A DNA stretch of 64,000 bases from Atriophallophorus winterbourni. Taxonomy: Eukaryota; Platyhelminthes; Trematoda; Plagiorchiida; Microphallidae. Below the pieces are notes generated by a model, which saw only the letters and a program-made list of their open reading frames with translations, did no database searches and was not told where the DNA came from. Where the stretch lies: positions 62,001-126,000 of the forward strand of contig JACCGJ010013674.1 of NCBI GenBank assembly GCA_013407085.1, given 5' to 3'. Position numbers and translations under genes: made by a program. Below, one piece after another: positions 57,001 through 64,000 of the stretch; positions within the stretch are counted from its first letter, which is position 1, and each line of letters begins with the position of its first letter.

Positions 57001-57216
57001 CAGGACAACTCGTCATCCGTTATACTGCAATCGTCCGCTTCGGAGCCGTTCGACAAGCAGAACTGGAGTTGTCGTCTATGCGATCGGGACGGAACAGACT
57101 CCCATTCGAAGTCGCACTTGAAACGTGTTCGCGTTTCCGCTGCCTTCCGTTATCTTACCTACGAGCTGGCGTGTATGAACATACACACGAAATTGACGCT
57201 AACCGACTTAGCGTAG
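32939..57216 (+). CDS. POLR1B: RNA polymerase I subunit RPA2 (POLR1B), 20 exons
   Basis: This is the second-largest subunit of RNA polymerase I, which makes the 45S-type rRNA precursor in the nucleolus. Twenty exons sum to 3471 bp (1156 aa plus stop), close to the human protein (about 1135 aa), and every junction keeps the frame. Conserved marks are [16 protein letters not shown] (exon 4), [20 protein letters not shown] (exon 12), [15 protein letters not shown] (exon 14), GYDMEDA (residues 739-745, active-site acidic pair), [12 protein letters not shown] (875-886, two conserved Lys), [12 protein letters not shown] (exon 18), [12 protein letters not shown] (exon 19) and a C-terminal zinc site CTKC...CRLC (1067-1112). 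Only the start is uncertain: the animal family normally has about 35-40 more N-terminal residues. Confidence 0.96.
33042..33101 (+). CDS. POLR1B: POLR1B exon 2
   Basis: The exon has 20 codons ([20 protein letters not shown]), flanked by introns of 28 bp (33014-33041, GTAAAC...TTTTTTAG) and 31 bp (33102-33132, GTATGA...TTTTAG). It matches the PP-EF region of the family. Both borders are phase 0. Confidence 0.9.
33133..33195 (+). CDS. POLR1B: POLR1B exon 3
   Basis: The exon has 21 codons ([20 protein letters not shown] then D). It corresponds to the segment before the conserved ECR block. The following intron is 29 bp (33196-33224, GTAATG...GCTTAG). Phase 0 on both sides. Confidence 0.92.
33225..33485 (+). 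CDS. POLR1B: POLR1B exon 4 (protrusion/lobe start)
   Basis: The exon has 87 codons with [12 protein letters not shown] and [20 protein letters not shown], the strongest N-terminal signature of second-largest polymerase subunits. It is followed by a 28-bp intron (33486-33513). Confidence 0.97.
33514..33612 (+). CDS. POLR1B: POLR1B exon 5
   Basis: The exon has 33 codons ([20 protein letters not shown], then [13 protein letters not shown]). It matches the family segment with RP-W-RG-GYT and CVRED. Donor TCT|GTAAGT. Confidence 0.96.
33613..36687 (+). other. POLR1B intron 5 (3075 bp)
   Basis: This is the first large intron after four micro-introns. It contains a full SINE (35753-35973). Open frames such as 35053-35328 and 35375-35665 on the - strand show no recognisable family. 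Confidence 0.7.
35753..35973 (+). mobile_element. SINE family A, full copy with target duplication
   Basis: The 221-bp element starts TGTGCAATCGTGCAGCATTT and ends in a (CATA)n tail. It is flanked by a perfect 15-bp direct repeat, TACCTCTAACTCGAA, at 35738-35752 and 35974-35988, which proves insertion by retrotransposition. Confidence 0.92.
36688..36783 (+). CDS. POLR1B: POLR1B exon 6
   Basis: The exon has 32 codons ([20 protein letters not shown], then [12 protein letters not shown]). It matches the family segment LHYL-NG...R-ELFF-PLG. Acceptor ATCTTCCAG, donor CGC|GTGAGT. Confidence 0.93.
37926..38309 (+). mobile_element. RTE-like LINE 3' end with (ATG)n tail
   Basis: The first part encodes the LINE C-terminus ([15 protein letters not shown] in the sister copy; here [18 protein letters not shown]... 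in shifted frames). An A-rich block follows, then an end GGCACTTTGTCTGGCTCCAG and a (GAT)n tail. The copy at 41993-42376 is its inverted repeat. Confidence 0.85.
38453..38529 (+). CDS. POLR1B: POLR1B exon 7
   Basis: The exon has 25 codons plus two bases ([20 protein letters not shown], then SLSLE). It matches the ALV-F-D-QIF-E segment of the family. Acceptor CGTCTTGTAG; the donor GTAAGA splits a Glu codon (phase 2) completed by exon 8. Confidence 0.9.
38989..39929. mobile_element. Non-autonomous piggyBac-like TTAA element
   Basis: The 941-bp element is flanked by TTAA on both sides (38985-38988 and 39930-39933). It has perfect 15-bp terminal inverted repeats, CCCTTTAGCGACCAA. A 14-bp palindromic motif, GGACCGTACGGTCC or close variants, occurs five times (39123, 39167, 39515, 39554, 39899). 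No transposase frame is visible. A TATAAAA at about 39803 may be a relic of the parent element's promoter. TTAA duplication and CCC ends are the piggyBac hallmarks. Confidence 0.88.
41094..41240 (+). CDS. POLR1B: POLR1B exon 8
   Basis: One base completes the split Glu, then comes [20 protein letters not shown] and [16 protein letters not shown], matching the family's Q-LNYLGE-FRVK block. The donor GTAAGT after 41240 again splits a Glu codon. Confidence 0.95.
41993..42376 (-). mobile_element. RTE-like LINE 3' end, inverted partner of 37926-38309
   Basis: The - strand encodes [20 protein letters not shown] and [20 protein letters not shown] before a stop, then the A-rich block and an (ATG)n tail at its left edge. 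It is very similar to the copy in intron 6 but in the opposite orientation. Confidence 0.88.
42411..42643 (-). mobile_element. SINE family A copy, inverted
   Basis: It is nearly full length on the - strand: tail CATACCATAC at 42411-42420 and head TGTGCAATCGTGCAGCATTT near 42640. It abuts the RT fragment of the RTE-like LINE. Confidence 0.88.
42601..43080 (-). mobile_element. RTE-like LINE reverse transcriptase fragment
   Basis: The - strand reads [69 protein letters not shown] and [15 protein letters not shown]. These are RT fingers/palm blocks, with D in the FLDIRAAFD motif. It is cut before the catalytic DD box. Confidence 0.88.
43382..43435 (+). CDS. POLR1B: POLR1B exon 9 (54 bp)
   Basis: One base completes the Glu codon, then [17 protein letters not shown] and a split Cys. 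Aligned with the family's FNQCICIHLKSNTEKFYML block the lengths agree exactly. This makes the apparent FLLRASC reading near 41425 unnecessary. Confidence 0.9.
43799..44035 (-). mobile_element. SINE family A copy, inverted
   Basis: The tail (CATA/CACA-like) lies at the left edge. CACAGTCATAGACTGCACGT and CAGCTCACTACCAGCTGCCA match the family, and the head ends GATGTGCAATTGTACAG on the - strand. Confidence 0.85.
44198..44315 (+). CDS. POLR1B: POLR1B exon 10
   Basis: It completes Cys and encodes [20 protein letters not shown] and [19 protein letters not shown], matching the LMTRKLFALAKG and NQEVLTPGQLF blocks. Donor CGG|GTGAGT. Confidence 0.95.
45395..45476 (+). CDS. POLR1B: POLR1B exon 11
   Basis: The exon has 27 codons plus one base ([20 protein letters not shown], then SKIKITS). 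The acceptor is TTGTACCTTTCAG; the phase-1 donor is G|GTAAGT. It matches the EKLEGWL segment. Confidence 0.92.
45548..45882 (+). CDS. POLR1B: POLR1B exon 12
   Basis: It follows a 71-bp intron. It encodes [59 protein letters not shown] and [10 protein letters not shown]. This is the fork/external region nearest to strict conservation across second-largest polymerase subunits. Donor GAG|GTATCA. Confidence 0.98.
45957..46499 (+). CDS. POLR1B: POLR1B exon 13
   Basis: This is the largest exon (181 codons), after a 74-bp intron. It includes [53 protein letters not shown] and [18 protein letters not shown]. Both borders are phase 0. Confidence 0.97.
47794..47997 (+). CDS. POLR1B: POLR1B exon 14
   Basis: The exon has 68 codons ([49 protein letters not shown]). 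Its N-Y-Q--M-KQ-MG and NAIVA blocks are family hallmarks around the active centre. Donor ACG|GTAAAT. Confidence 0.98.
47998..49633 (+). other. POLR1B intron 14 (1636 bp)
   Basis: No gene was found. Near 48885-48925 it contains the GATGTGAGCAACACATT motif seen at several other loci, and near 49085 a weak SINE A-like fragment. Confidence 0.5.
49634..49808 (+). CDS. POLR1B: POLR1B exon 15 (active-site acidic pair)
   Basis: The exon has 58 codons plus one base, starting [18 protein letters not shown]. The E-D pair corresponds to the second-subunit acidic residues next to the catalytic magnesium. The acceptor is TTATCCAG; the phase-1 donor is G|GTTTGT. Confidence 0.97.
50758..50875. repeat. Imperfect fold-back repeat in POLR1B intron 15
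   Basis: Left arm about 50758-50808 (ACCACAATCGGTTTCCGGCT) and right arm about 50830-50875 (AGCCAGAAACCAATTGTGGT) are inverted copies of each other. A further left-arm-like copy lies near 50410-50460. Confidence 0.7.
51074..51170 (+). mobile_element. SINE family A, 5'-truncated, with target duplication
   Basis: The 97-bp 3' part starts at TCTAGGCTTGGGCAACCTGA and ends with a CATACCATAC tail. Perfect 10-bp direct repeats TACCTTAATG flank it at 51064-51073 and 51171-51180. 5' truncation is typical of LINE-driven insertion. Confidence 0.92.
51512..51705 (+). CDS. POLR1B: POLR1B exon 16
   Basis: It completes Gly, then encodes [36 protein letters not shown] and [11 protein letters not shown]. 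It matches the LDDDGLPFIGAKL segment. Donor CAA|GTAAGT. Confidence 0.95.
52345..52730 (+). mobile_element. RTE-like LINE C-terminal fragment
   Basis: Translation shows [20 protein letters not shown] and [15 protein letters not shown], then in another frame a [14 protein letters not shown] block and a [18 protein letters not shown] finger near 52662, as at 27.6 kb. Frameshifts break it. Confidence 0.8.
53393..53621 (+). CDS. POLR1B: POLR1B exon 17 (hybrid-binding core)
   Basis: The exon encodes [40 protein letters not shown] and [20 protein letters not shown]. The two Lys of GDK and GQK are the conserved pair near the active site. Compared with human, about 11 linker residues are absent at the junction with exon 16. 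Phase-1 donor G|GTAGGT. Confidence 0.98.
53757..53881 (-). mobile_element. SINE family A, truncated and inverted, with long ATGT tail
   Basis: A run of about ten ATGT units (53757-53797) is the tail on the - strand. It is followed by AGTCAGACTGCAAGTAGCAT and AGATACTGTCAGGTTGCCCA, the 3' half of the family. Confidence 0.8.
54225..54288 (+). mobile_element. SINE family A 3' stub with CATT tail
   Basis: The sequence TGGATCAGGCTTGTGCTTTC is followed by (CATT)n. Only the last part of the element is present. Confidence 0.7.
55286..55494 (+). CDS. POLR1B: POLR1B exon 18
   Basis: It encodes [40 protein letters not shown] and [20 protein letters not shown]. The [13 protein letters not shown] block is conserved in all multisubunit polymerases. 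The acceptor is TGTCCCCCAG; the donor is CAG|GTGACA. Confidence 0.98.
55675..55865 (-). mobile_element. SINE family A diverged copy, inverted
   Basis: It contains AGTACCACACAATCACAGAT, GCAAATCAATTTAGCTCGGT and, at the right edge, TGTACAATTGCACATCC, all in family order. Confidence 0.75.
55866..56262 (-). mobile_element. RTE-like LINE 3' end, diverged third copy
   Basis: On the + strand it has GCAGCTTGTTTTTGTAATTT, GGGCGCCACTGACTTCTGTT and CCCCATCCGGTTAAGCGAAT, matching 41993-42376 in the same orientation. Confidence 0.8.
56419..56436. repeat. (AT)n microsatellite
   Basis: A run of nine AT units in POLR1B intron 18, shortly before the SINE. Confidence 0.9.
56453..56681 (+). mobile_element. 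SINE family A copy at the exon 19 splice site
   Basis: This nearly full-length copy has head TGTGCGATTG near 56461, middle GGCCTGGGCAACCTGACTGT and tail CATCCATGCATA. It is flanked by TACTCCAGGTT (56442-56452) and TACTTCAGGTT (56682-56692), an 11-bp repeat with one mismatch that includes the AG|GTT acceptor of exon 19. Confidence 0.85.
56690..56857 (+). CDS. POLR1B: POLR1B exon 19
   Basis: The exon has 56 codons ([47 protein letters not shown]). The G-R--GG-R-GEMERD block is a family signature. Its acceptor lies 8 bp beyond the end of a SINE. Confidence 0.98.
56935..57216 (+). CDS. POLR1B: POLR1B exon 20 (zinc site, stop)
   Basis: After a 77-bp intron the last exon encodes [10 protein letters not shown], a Ser-rich linker, [10 protein letters not shown] and [20 protein letters not shown], ending at TAG 57214-57216. 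Cys 1067, 1070, 1109 and 1112 form the C-terminal zinc site. Confidence 0.97.
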   Translation: MLACTKCGSLMHTDLSRNVTPSQDNSSSVILQSSASEPFDKQNWSCRLCDRDGTDSHSKSHLKRVRVSAAFRYLTYELACMNIHTKLTLTDLA

Positions 57217-57904
57217 TACAGTATTGTACAGTATTTTCATATCAATGCTTTTTTATTGTTTCGTCCTACAGATACACTCTATCTACGGAGGATTTCGGGT
57301 GCTTTACCTGTTCCTGATTTGTGCTGTCATTCTCAGATCACTGTTATCACCCCGTGATTCTTTTCGTTCTATTGTCATTAGTTGAAATTTTGTAGCTGGC
57401 TTCCGCCTTGCACGTATAAGGTGAACTTGTCGATGTGGTATAACGTCGTGTTTGATGATGATCGTGATGAATACGCGTTTGCCTTGCTACCCTCTAGTTT
57501 GCTGGCTGAGCAAGCGATCAGTGTGGTAAATTAATTCTTCCAGTCATGGTCAAATTCGATGATACCTCTTCTGTTGTATAATATGTTATCGCTTGGATTG
57601 CCGAAGAAAACCTGTTGTGATCAATGTTAGAGGGAGCCGTCAGGTAGCTTTCGTGGTTATATTGCTCTATTCATTCCGAAAACATGATTGAATGCGCATT
57701 TGGTTGGGGGTTAGAGTACCTCAGCCTCGTGTGTCTGTGCTCAACCTGCTACAGATTCCTTAACTTTTCAAGTTCCACTCTTCCCGTCTATTTCAAATTT
57801 TATTGTTTCAAGATTATATAACAAATTTGTTACTGGCTAATAATGTAACGCTGTCCCTGATGATGATTTCGTTAATCACGGGTGTCTCGATTTTCTTCAA
57901 ATGG

Positions 57905-57948
<44 letters not shown>

Positions 57949-58127
57949 ATCTGATACAGATATGGTGCCGTTCAACAGAAACAATGAAATTTACAAAGCG
58001 GGTTGGGGTGCAAATCGGGTAGAAACAGTGAGAAAAATAACTGGATAATTTTTTGTCCATTTACACACGTCATTTTTTGAAATTTTTTTCCCAATATAGT
58101 TTTTGACCGATAGGAAAATGTCAGGGA
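57217..58127. other. POLR1B 3' flank
   Basis: This should hold the 3' UTR. No clear AATAAA lies close to the stop. A (TA)n tract lies at 57907-57943. No gene was seen. Confidence 0.5.
57907..57943. repeat. (TA)n microsatellite
   Basis: An uninterrupted run of about 18 TA units. Confidence 0.95.
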
Positions 58128-58262
58128 ATAATAGAGGTGATGCACTCTTTCCATTGATGTCGGCTCATTGCCATCGTTGCCAATGTGTCGAGCCATACAC
58201 TCTCACCTTCTCTTGCACCCCATCCAGGCAAGCGCGCTCGCCCACTAAATCAGTACAGTAAT
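58128..58262 (-). mobile_element. RTE-like LINE 3' stub
   Basis: The - strand gives VGERACLDGVQE and GSTHWQRWQ-like residues, a diverged form of the LINE C-terminus seen at 42.2 kb. Confidence 0.55.
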
Positions 58263-58516
58263 CTTTGACCATATAAAACGGCCCTCAGTATCCGGAAACA
58301 AACAATTTGCGTGCTGTACCGAGTCTACAAGTACCAAGTTTGTAATGGAAAGCAGCAGTAGACAAACCCATTAACTTCATGTTCTCTATGATTAGCTGTG
58401 ACATAATGTAGCTCATTAATGCCCTATGATAGTAAACGTTATCTTTGGCATCATATCGTTCGTGAGTTTACACGTGCATTGTTTTATGCTTTTATGTCGG
58501 TAAAGTTTCTTGTGCT

Positions 58517-59330
58517 ATATTGCTCTACCGAACCGCCATCGTTTGAGGGCCTGGTAAACAAACAAAATAGTCAGGTTGACCGGTTTTCCACGGAAACGCA
58601 TAAACAAAAAAGGGTGAAATGGCATCCCATGTCGTGAGAACATTGTGGGCTTTCACATCAAGCGCAACGCCATGAAGCCCGGAGTTGTCAGTGAATTCAT
58701 TGTGATACAAACATTAGATATCCTTTCCAGGAATCTTTCTTAATTCTGACAATCAGCCTATTCGCACACAATAGTCGCAAAGACTGCGAACCGTGATGCA
58801 TTCGTTGCTGGGATCGAGGAACGTTCTGACGTTCCAGTATGAGATAAACAGGGGGCGGGTATTAAGGGACCCAGCCGCTGGGAGAGCATGAGGCCCTTCG
58901 CCTACCAGAAACGATATTTTGTAATAATTCGTGAATCATGAAGTGTCTTGGGAATTTGGGTACAATGCAGCGTCCCCAGCGCCACTCGGCGTTTGTTCGA
59001 GTCAGCTTCTCTAGCCTTTGCACAACCAAGTTCAATGTAGCAGGGAGTTGCCAGAAAGAGGTGGTGTGCACCAACTAACCGTCTACGAGACTGCTCCAGA
59101 TTTTTCCTCAGAGTTTTCTCCCGAAGCCTTTCCCGCGATCGGGTATCCCGCAAGCCAACGGATGTTCAAAATCAGTGTTTTCCTTCCCTAGATGAACTGC
59201 CCTCCCAGGCTAACGAGCTCCATCTGCCCGAAGCAAACTGGTTTTCAGGCGCCAGTCACCCGTCTCTTCTCCTGTTAATAAAGGCTGTACCGCCGGGCTC
59301 GGGGACCCACTCGTGCAGGCCAGTGGGTGT
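58517..59330 (-). mobile_element. RTE-like LINE 5' region, left arm of a palindrome
   Basis: The - strand runs from a 5' untranslated region (59330 inward) into endonuclease sequence near 58830-58880 (SYWNVRTFLDPSN when read in frame) and TDNSGLHGVALDVKAHNVLT near 58690. It is the inverted homologue of 59385-60200, with scattered differences and gaps. Confidence 0.88.
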
Positions 59331-59384
59331 GTCGGTGGGGATAAGCTCCCACATGGCGTGCATTTCAAATAGCCTCGGTCAACA

Positions 59385-62045
59385 AAGTCCAGCTCCTGGC
59401 TTGCACGAGAGGCTCCCCGAGCCCGGTGGAACTACTTCTACTAACAGGATAAGGTACGAGGGCGCGTGTTTCGGGCAGATTGAGCTCGTTATCCCGGGGG
59501 GCAGTCCACCTAGGGAAGGAAAACCTGGATGTTAAACCTCCGCTGCCTTGCGGAATGCCCGATCATAAAAAAGGCGCGGGAGAAAACCCTGAGGGGAAAA
59601 ATCCGGAGCGGAGTTTCGTAGGCGGTTAGCTGGTTCACAGCACCTCTTTCCGGCAACTCGCTGCCTCCCGGCATTTCACACTTGATTCTGCAAAGGCTAG
59701 AGAAGCTGAATCGAATAAACGCCGAGTGGTGCTGGGGACGCCGCCTTGTGCCTGAATTCCCAAGATTCTTCATGACTCACGGATTACTACAAAATGCTAC
59801 TGTGTCACCGGTAGGCTTCATGATCTCTTTGCGGCTGGGGTGAAAAGTAAGGAAGCTGGGTCCCTTAATACCCGCTCCCCCCTGTTTATCTCATACTGGA
59901 ACGTCAGAACGCTCCTCGATCCCGGAAACGAATGCATCAAGATGCGCAGTCTTTGCGACTATGGTGTGCTTATAGGCTGCTTGTCAGAATTAGGAATCCC
60001 AGTCACTGGCTGCAGTTGTATCAGTATTCCTGGAAAGGATATCTACTGCTTGTGCCAAAGTGGACCCACTGACAACTCCGGGCTTCATGGCGTTGCGCTT
60101 GATGTGAAGGCGCACAATGTCCTATCGACATTGGGAAGCCATTTCACCCTGTTTTTGTTATGCGTTTCCGTGGAAAACCGGTCAAGCTGACTGTTTTGTC
60201 TGTTTACGCGCCTACCTTGCCCTTTGACGATGCGTCTGAGGATGCATTTTACGAAGATTTGCAACAGGTCGTCGATAGATCCCCTAAGGTGACATGTTGG
60301 TCATTGCCGTTGACTGGAACGCCCGTATGGGCGCACCAGACGGCATTACTCCACGGCAAGTTCAGTCTGTGAACACGTTGCGAAAATGCTTGATTTCGCT
60401 AACTTTAACCGTCTTACGGTGACGAACACGCGCTTTCAGCATCCCTGGATGCACTTACTGGCAAGGTGTTGTAACGACGGATGCACACTAGCTGGATCAT
60501 ATTTTGATTCGCTCGCGCTGGAGCTCCTCTATTGAGGACTGTATGGCTTATCGTGGTGTAGAGACTGGCAACGTCAGTGGTACAGATCTTGTCTTGCGGC
60601 GGGTGAGAATCAAACGCCACCTAATTTCTCGCCCGAGGCCCCGCGTGACAAAATGCATTAATACAGCGTCTCTGAGTCACTGTAAAACGCCTCGCTCTAT
60701 CCAATTCTCTGGCTTCGGAGCTAACTAAGTTTGAGGTTTCGGAAGAATCCGATGCTTCAGTTGACAATCAGTGAAATCCTCTGAAATTGGCATTACAACG
60801 AGCCTCACCAGCGGTGCTCGGGACGATAATAGAAGGACTGGCTATCAGTGGAAACCCTGAGGTTATCTGACAATGTTCGAGAAACGCGACTGGCGGATCG
60901 TCAGCGCATCGCAGCCTAAGGCGACATGCCACGCGTTCTGATAGGAATTATCGCAACATGTATGGGCAAAATTTAGCTCAAGAAATGGAGAATGCTTCGA
61001 GTAGCAATCAATTTGACACGCTCTTTCGGGCTGACGAAATTTGAGCGGTTCACTGTTTTGCAAACCGGGCAGGAAAGTAGACAGCTGGACATTTCTGCAT
61101 GTTCCTAAATCGGCATGCGCCGCTGACGGCACTACCAACGGCTGTAACAAGCGAGGCATATAATGTTCGCTGCGTTCGTCTAACGCGCGAAGAAATCATC
61201 GACCGGCTAAGAAGCAACAAGTTCTCTGGCGAAGACGGCATCCCCCCTGACGTGTACAAGGCCTGTTCTTCCGTTCTGATGGAACGATTGCATCATAAGA
61301 TATAGAAACTAGCGAAGCATCCACGCGACTTAGTCACTTCACTCTTGATTCCTATCTTGAAGAAAGGTAATGTCTCATTGTGTGCCAACTACCGTGGCTT
61401 CATCTCCGAGAAGCTTTTTGCTGAGGAAAGGGATATAAGTACAAGGGCGAACGAAGGCGGGTTTCGTTGAGGTAGGAGGTGCGTCGACGAGCTGTTCACA
61501 TCGCGTCGGATTCTTGAACATCAATACCGATATCAATAGAGTTCGACAGTTTGTTTCATCGACTTCCAAGCAGCCTTCGATTCCGTTGGCCGAGATTCGC
61601 TATGGAGTGGGATGCTGGCGATGGTATGCCTGAGAAACTTGTGTGCATGATCCAAGCGTATTGCTCATTCACGCAGAGCCGCGTACGCGCATATTGAATG
61701 GTGTCCTCGACGTTCCCCATTAGGACTGGTGTCCGGCAAGGGTGCCCTGTGTCCCCTGTGGTATTCAACTTTGCGATCGATTGGACAATGAAGCAGGCGC
61801 TTACAGATTCCGCCGGTGTAATGCTGACTCTGAGGATCTCGATTGCCGATTTGTAGTATGTTAACGACATCTTAATCTTTAGCTGTTGAGAACTGAGGTA
61901 CGGAACTGCGATTCTTCCAGTTCTGATATATGGATGCGAGACGTGGCCTGTTCGGATGGAGGATGTGCGGAAACTAGAAGTTTTCGACCAATGGTGTCTC
62001 AGACGCATCCTCAATGTTTGATGGGATCAGCGAGTACCGAATGAC
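59385..62045 (+). mobile_element. RTE-like LINE, near full length but decayed
   Basis: A 5' region (59385-59870) is followed by AP endonuclease (SYWNVRTLLDPGN near 59900; TDNSGLHGVALDVKAHNVLS near 60070; LTVLSVYAPTLPFDDASEDA near 60190). Degraded RT sequence includes IIDRLRSNKFSGEDGIPPDV near 61195. A C-terminal block follows (LIYGCETWPVRMEDVRKLEV near 61925). Many stops are present, and the RT palm is badly eroded, so the copy is inactive. Confidence 0.88.
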
Positions 62046-62313
62046 GATGTTTGCCACCGTTGTTTTGATAACCCTCACCTGAGTTTAATGTTGCGACATA
62101 ACTCGGAAAGTTTTATGGCAGAAAAGCAGTAAACTTAACAGTTACCATAGGATGACGAGGTATATGGAGTGAAAATATAAAATCTCAAAAATCAATACGG
62201 ACATTCACATACCGCATGGTTCGTTACATACTCATCGAGTTTAGAAGCGAAAACCGCAACAGATACCGAGCTTGTGATTTTTTCACGCAAAATGTTCCAA
62301 TTTAAACAAATTC

Positions 62314-64000
62314 TTACCGTGGAAAATATACGACGAATATCCCATCGAGAATGCTTAAAGCCTTTGGACGTTTTCGTGTTCGAGTAAGGCCGCTTGGCTT
62401 AAACATGTGTTTAAGTGGATGGTTTTCAGTATGCAAGATTTTGAATCCCAACAGGAGGTTATTCCCTATCCGTCGTTGGGTAAAATCATGTAGATTTAGA
62501 TTTAACATTCACTCTTTGAAAGACAAATTTCTGTAACGGGACACCAAATTTGTCGCATGATGTTAAATCATGTCAAGTAGTTCGATATCCTTCCTCAGCC
62601 ATGGTGCCCAGGCTTGGTTGGAATATTCTATAACAGGACGTACATACGTATTAATTAACCGGAGTAAAGTTTCGGACGTGGAAATCCTGAATATCCTTTT
62701 AGAAGACTCAAGATACAGCAGGCTTTATTGTACACTTCCGGCAATGACGTCCAGGCCTAAGGTTAAACCACACCCAGATACCGAGATCTTTTTCTGCGGT
62801 GGTCCAGACGAGATATTGCGTGCCAAGCTGATAAATGTGGTGCAGAGATTTTCCAAGCCGAAACATTTTACATTTCGCAGGGTTAAATGGTAATTCATTT
62901 GACTGGGGCCAACCAAATAAGGTGCATAGATCCCGTTGTAATGCCATACAGTCATTAACAGACCTGACACGTTTCCATATTTTAATATCATCGGCAAACA
63001 GTATAAAGTTACATCCAATCTCTTCTACTATGTCTTTCTTGTACAACTAGAATAAGCAAGGTCCAAGCACTGAACCTTGCGGAACTTCACTTATCACGTC
63101 TATTCTTCTAGAGAATGTGCTGCCAACGCGAACTTGTCTATCAGTAAGATAGTCCCTTATCCAATCCAGCAACATTCCCGTTATTCCATAAGCGAGCTTT
63201 TTAATTAAAATGTCATGGTTGACTCTATCAAAAGCTTTGGAAATGTCGATGTAGGAAGCATGTACAGCATCACCTTCGTCTAGTGCCTTGGTCTAATCCT
63301 CGAACGTTATAAGAAGTTTAAATAAACAACGATTTCTTCGAAAACCGTTTTGTGCGCAGTCAAAATATCTTGGTTTGCAAAATGTTCTATTATGCGCGCG
63401 GTAAAAATGCCTTACATTAATTTAGAGACCACCGGATGTAGCGTTACCGGTCCATGGTTTGCTGTGTCCGAACCTCTACCACCTTTATAAATAGGGGTTA
63501 TCATCCCTGTTTTCCAATGCGGTGGTATTTTTCCTTCATGTAAACTGAGATTGAATAAGCGCGTGCGAGGAGCAGTCAAAGCAATGCGACATCTGCGGAG
63601 TATGGCAGGGGTAATTTTGTCTGCGCCAGGAGACTTCTTTTCGTTTAGTTGACAAAGTTCCCGTCCAATCATATATTCATTGACAGTCATTTCACTTAAT
63701 AATTCCAAACGAGGCGAATTTGGTAAAACTTGATATGGGATACAACGCTTGGGATTGAAGACAAAGGAGTAAAACGTTGCTAAGGCATCGGCGGTATCTT
63801 GGGCAGAGTGAGTCCATCAATTAGGGGTTTGTATAAAGAATACGCCTGGTTTGATTCTTGATCGCTCATTTACTATCTTGTAGAGAAGCTTAGGATTCTT
63901 TTCCATCCTCTTAAGCAAGTTCCACAGGAACTGCATGTGATCTTCTCTTATAAGAGTCGTGACGTGGTTCCGTATCTTACGGAATCGCTTCCAAGTTGCT
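62314..64000 (-). mobile_element. CR1-like LINE, RT to 3' end, runs off the window
   Basis: On the - strand, from the right: KRMEKNPK-like linker (near 63930), KKSPGADKITPAILRRCR (near 63630), KIPPHWKTGMITPIYKGGRG (near 63530), SYIDISKAFDRVNHDILIKK (near 63250), VISEVPQGSVLGP (near 63090), NFILFADDIKIWKRV (near 63010, FADD catalytic box), INTYVRPVIEYSNQAWAPWL (near 62640) and FKILHTENHPLKHMFK (near 62440). Only a few stops and shifts break it, so it is the best preserved LINE here. Confidence 0.88.

Overview
This window is a stretch of a large, repeat-rich metazoan genome, most probably a digenean fluke (Trematoda). The evidence is a split RNA polymerase I gene whose first four introns are only 28-31 bp, a CsRn1-type Ty3/gypsy element with a Cys-His-Cys-Cys gag motif, and abundant RTE-like and CR1-like LINE fragments. 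No prokaryotic features were seen. Gene identities come from reading translations and aligning by eye; no search was run.

Layout. (1) 1-9.4 kb, + strand: the 3' part of a gene for a long alpha-helical coiled-coil protein (rootletin/centrosomal type, family uncertain). It has seven clear exons, with six introns between them all in phase 0, plus a likely exon end at 1-19 and two tentative 3' exons. (2) 12.1-16.8 kb, - strand: a complete, apparently intact 4.7-kb CsRn1-like LTR retrotransposon. Its LTRs differ by 2 substitutions and 1 indel, and it carries a textbook -1 frameshift cassette (slippery heptamer plus predicted pseudoknot) between gag and pol. (3) 17-33 kb: a transposon graveyard with a frameshifted MULE-like transposase, CR1-like and RTE-like LINE fragments, a decayed second gypsy element, an unidentified coding relic and (TGAAC)-tailed repeats. 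(4) 32.9-57.2 kb, + strand: the complete or near-complete gene for RNA polymerase I subunit 2 (POLR1B/RPA2). Twenty exons sum to 3471 bp (1156 aa plus stop), with the frame kept through every junction. Its introns hold SINEs with target-site duplications, a TTAA-flanked piggyBac-like element, LINE fragments and an inverted-repeat pair around exons 7-8. (5) 58-64 kb: two RTE-like LINE copies arranged head to head as a large imperfect palindrome, then the 3' half of a CR1-like LINE on the - strand running off the window.

How the parts relate. The two host genes lie on the same strand and are separated by about 23.6 kb of mobile DNA. One SINE family shares its 3' end with the RTE-like LINE and has clean duplications in two copies, so the pair looks like a LINE/SINE partnership. 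One SINE copy lies against the 3' splice site of POLR1B exon 19 and seems to have duplicated it.
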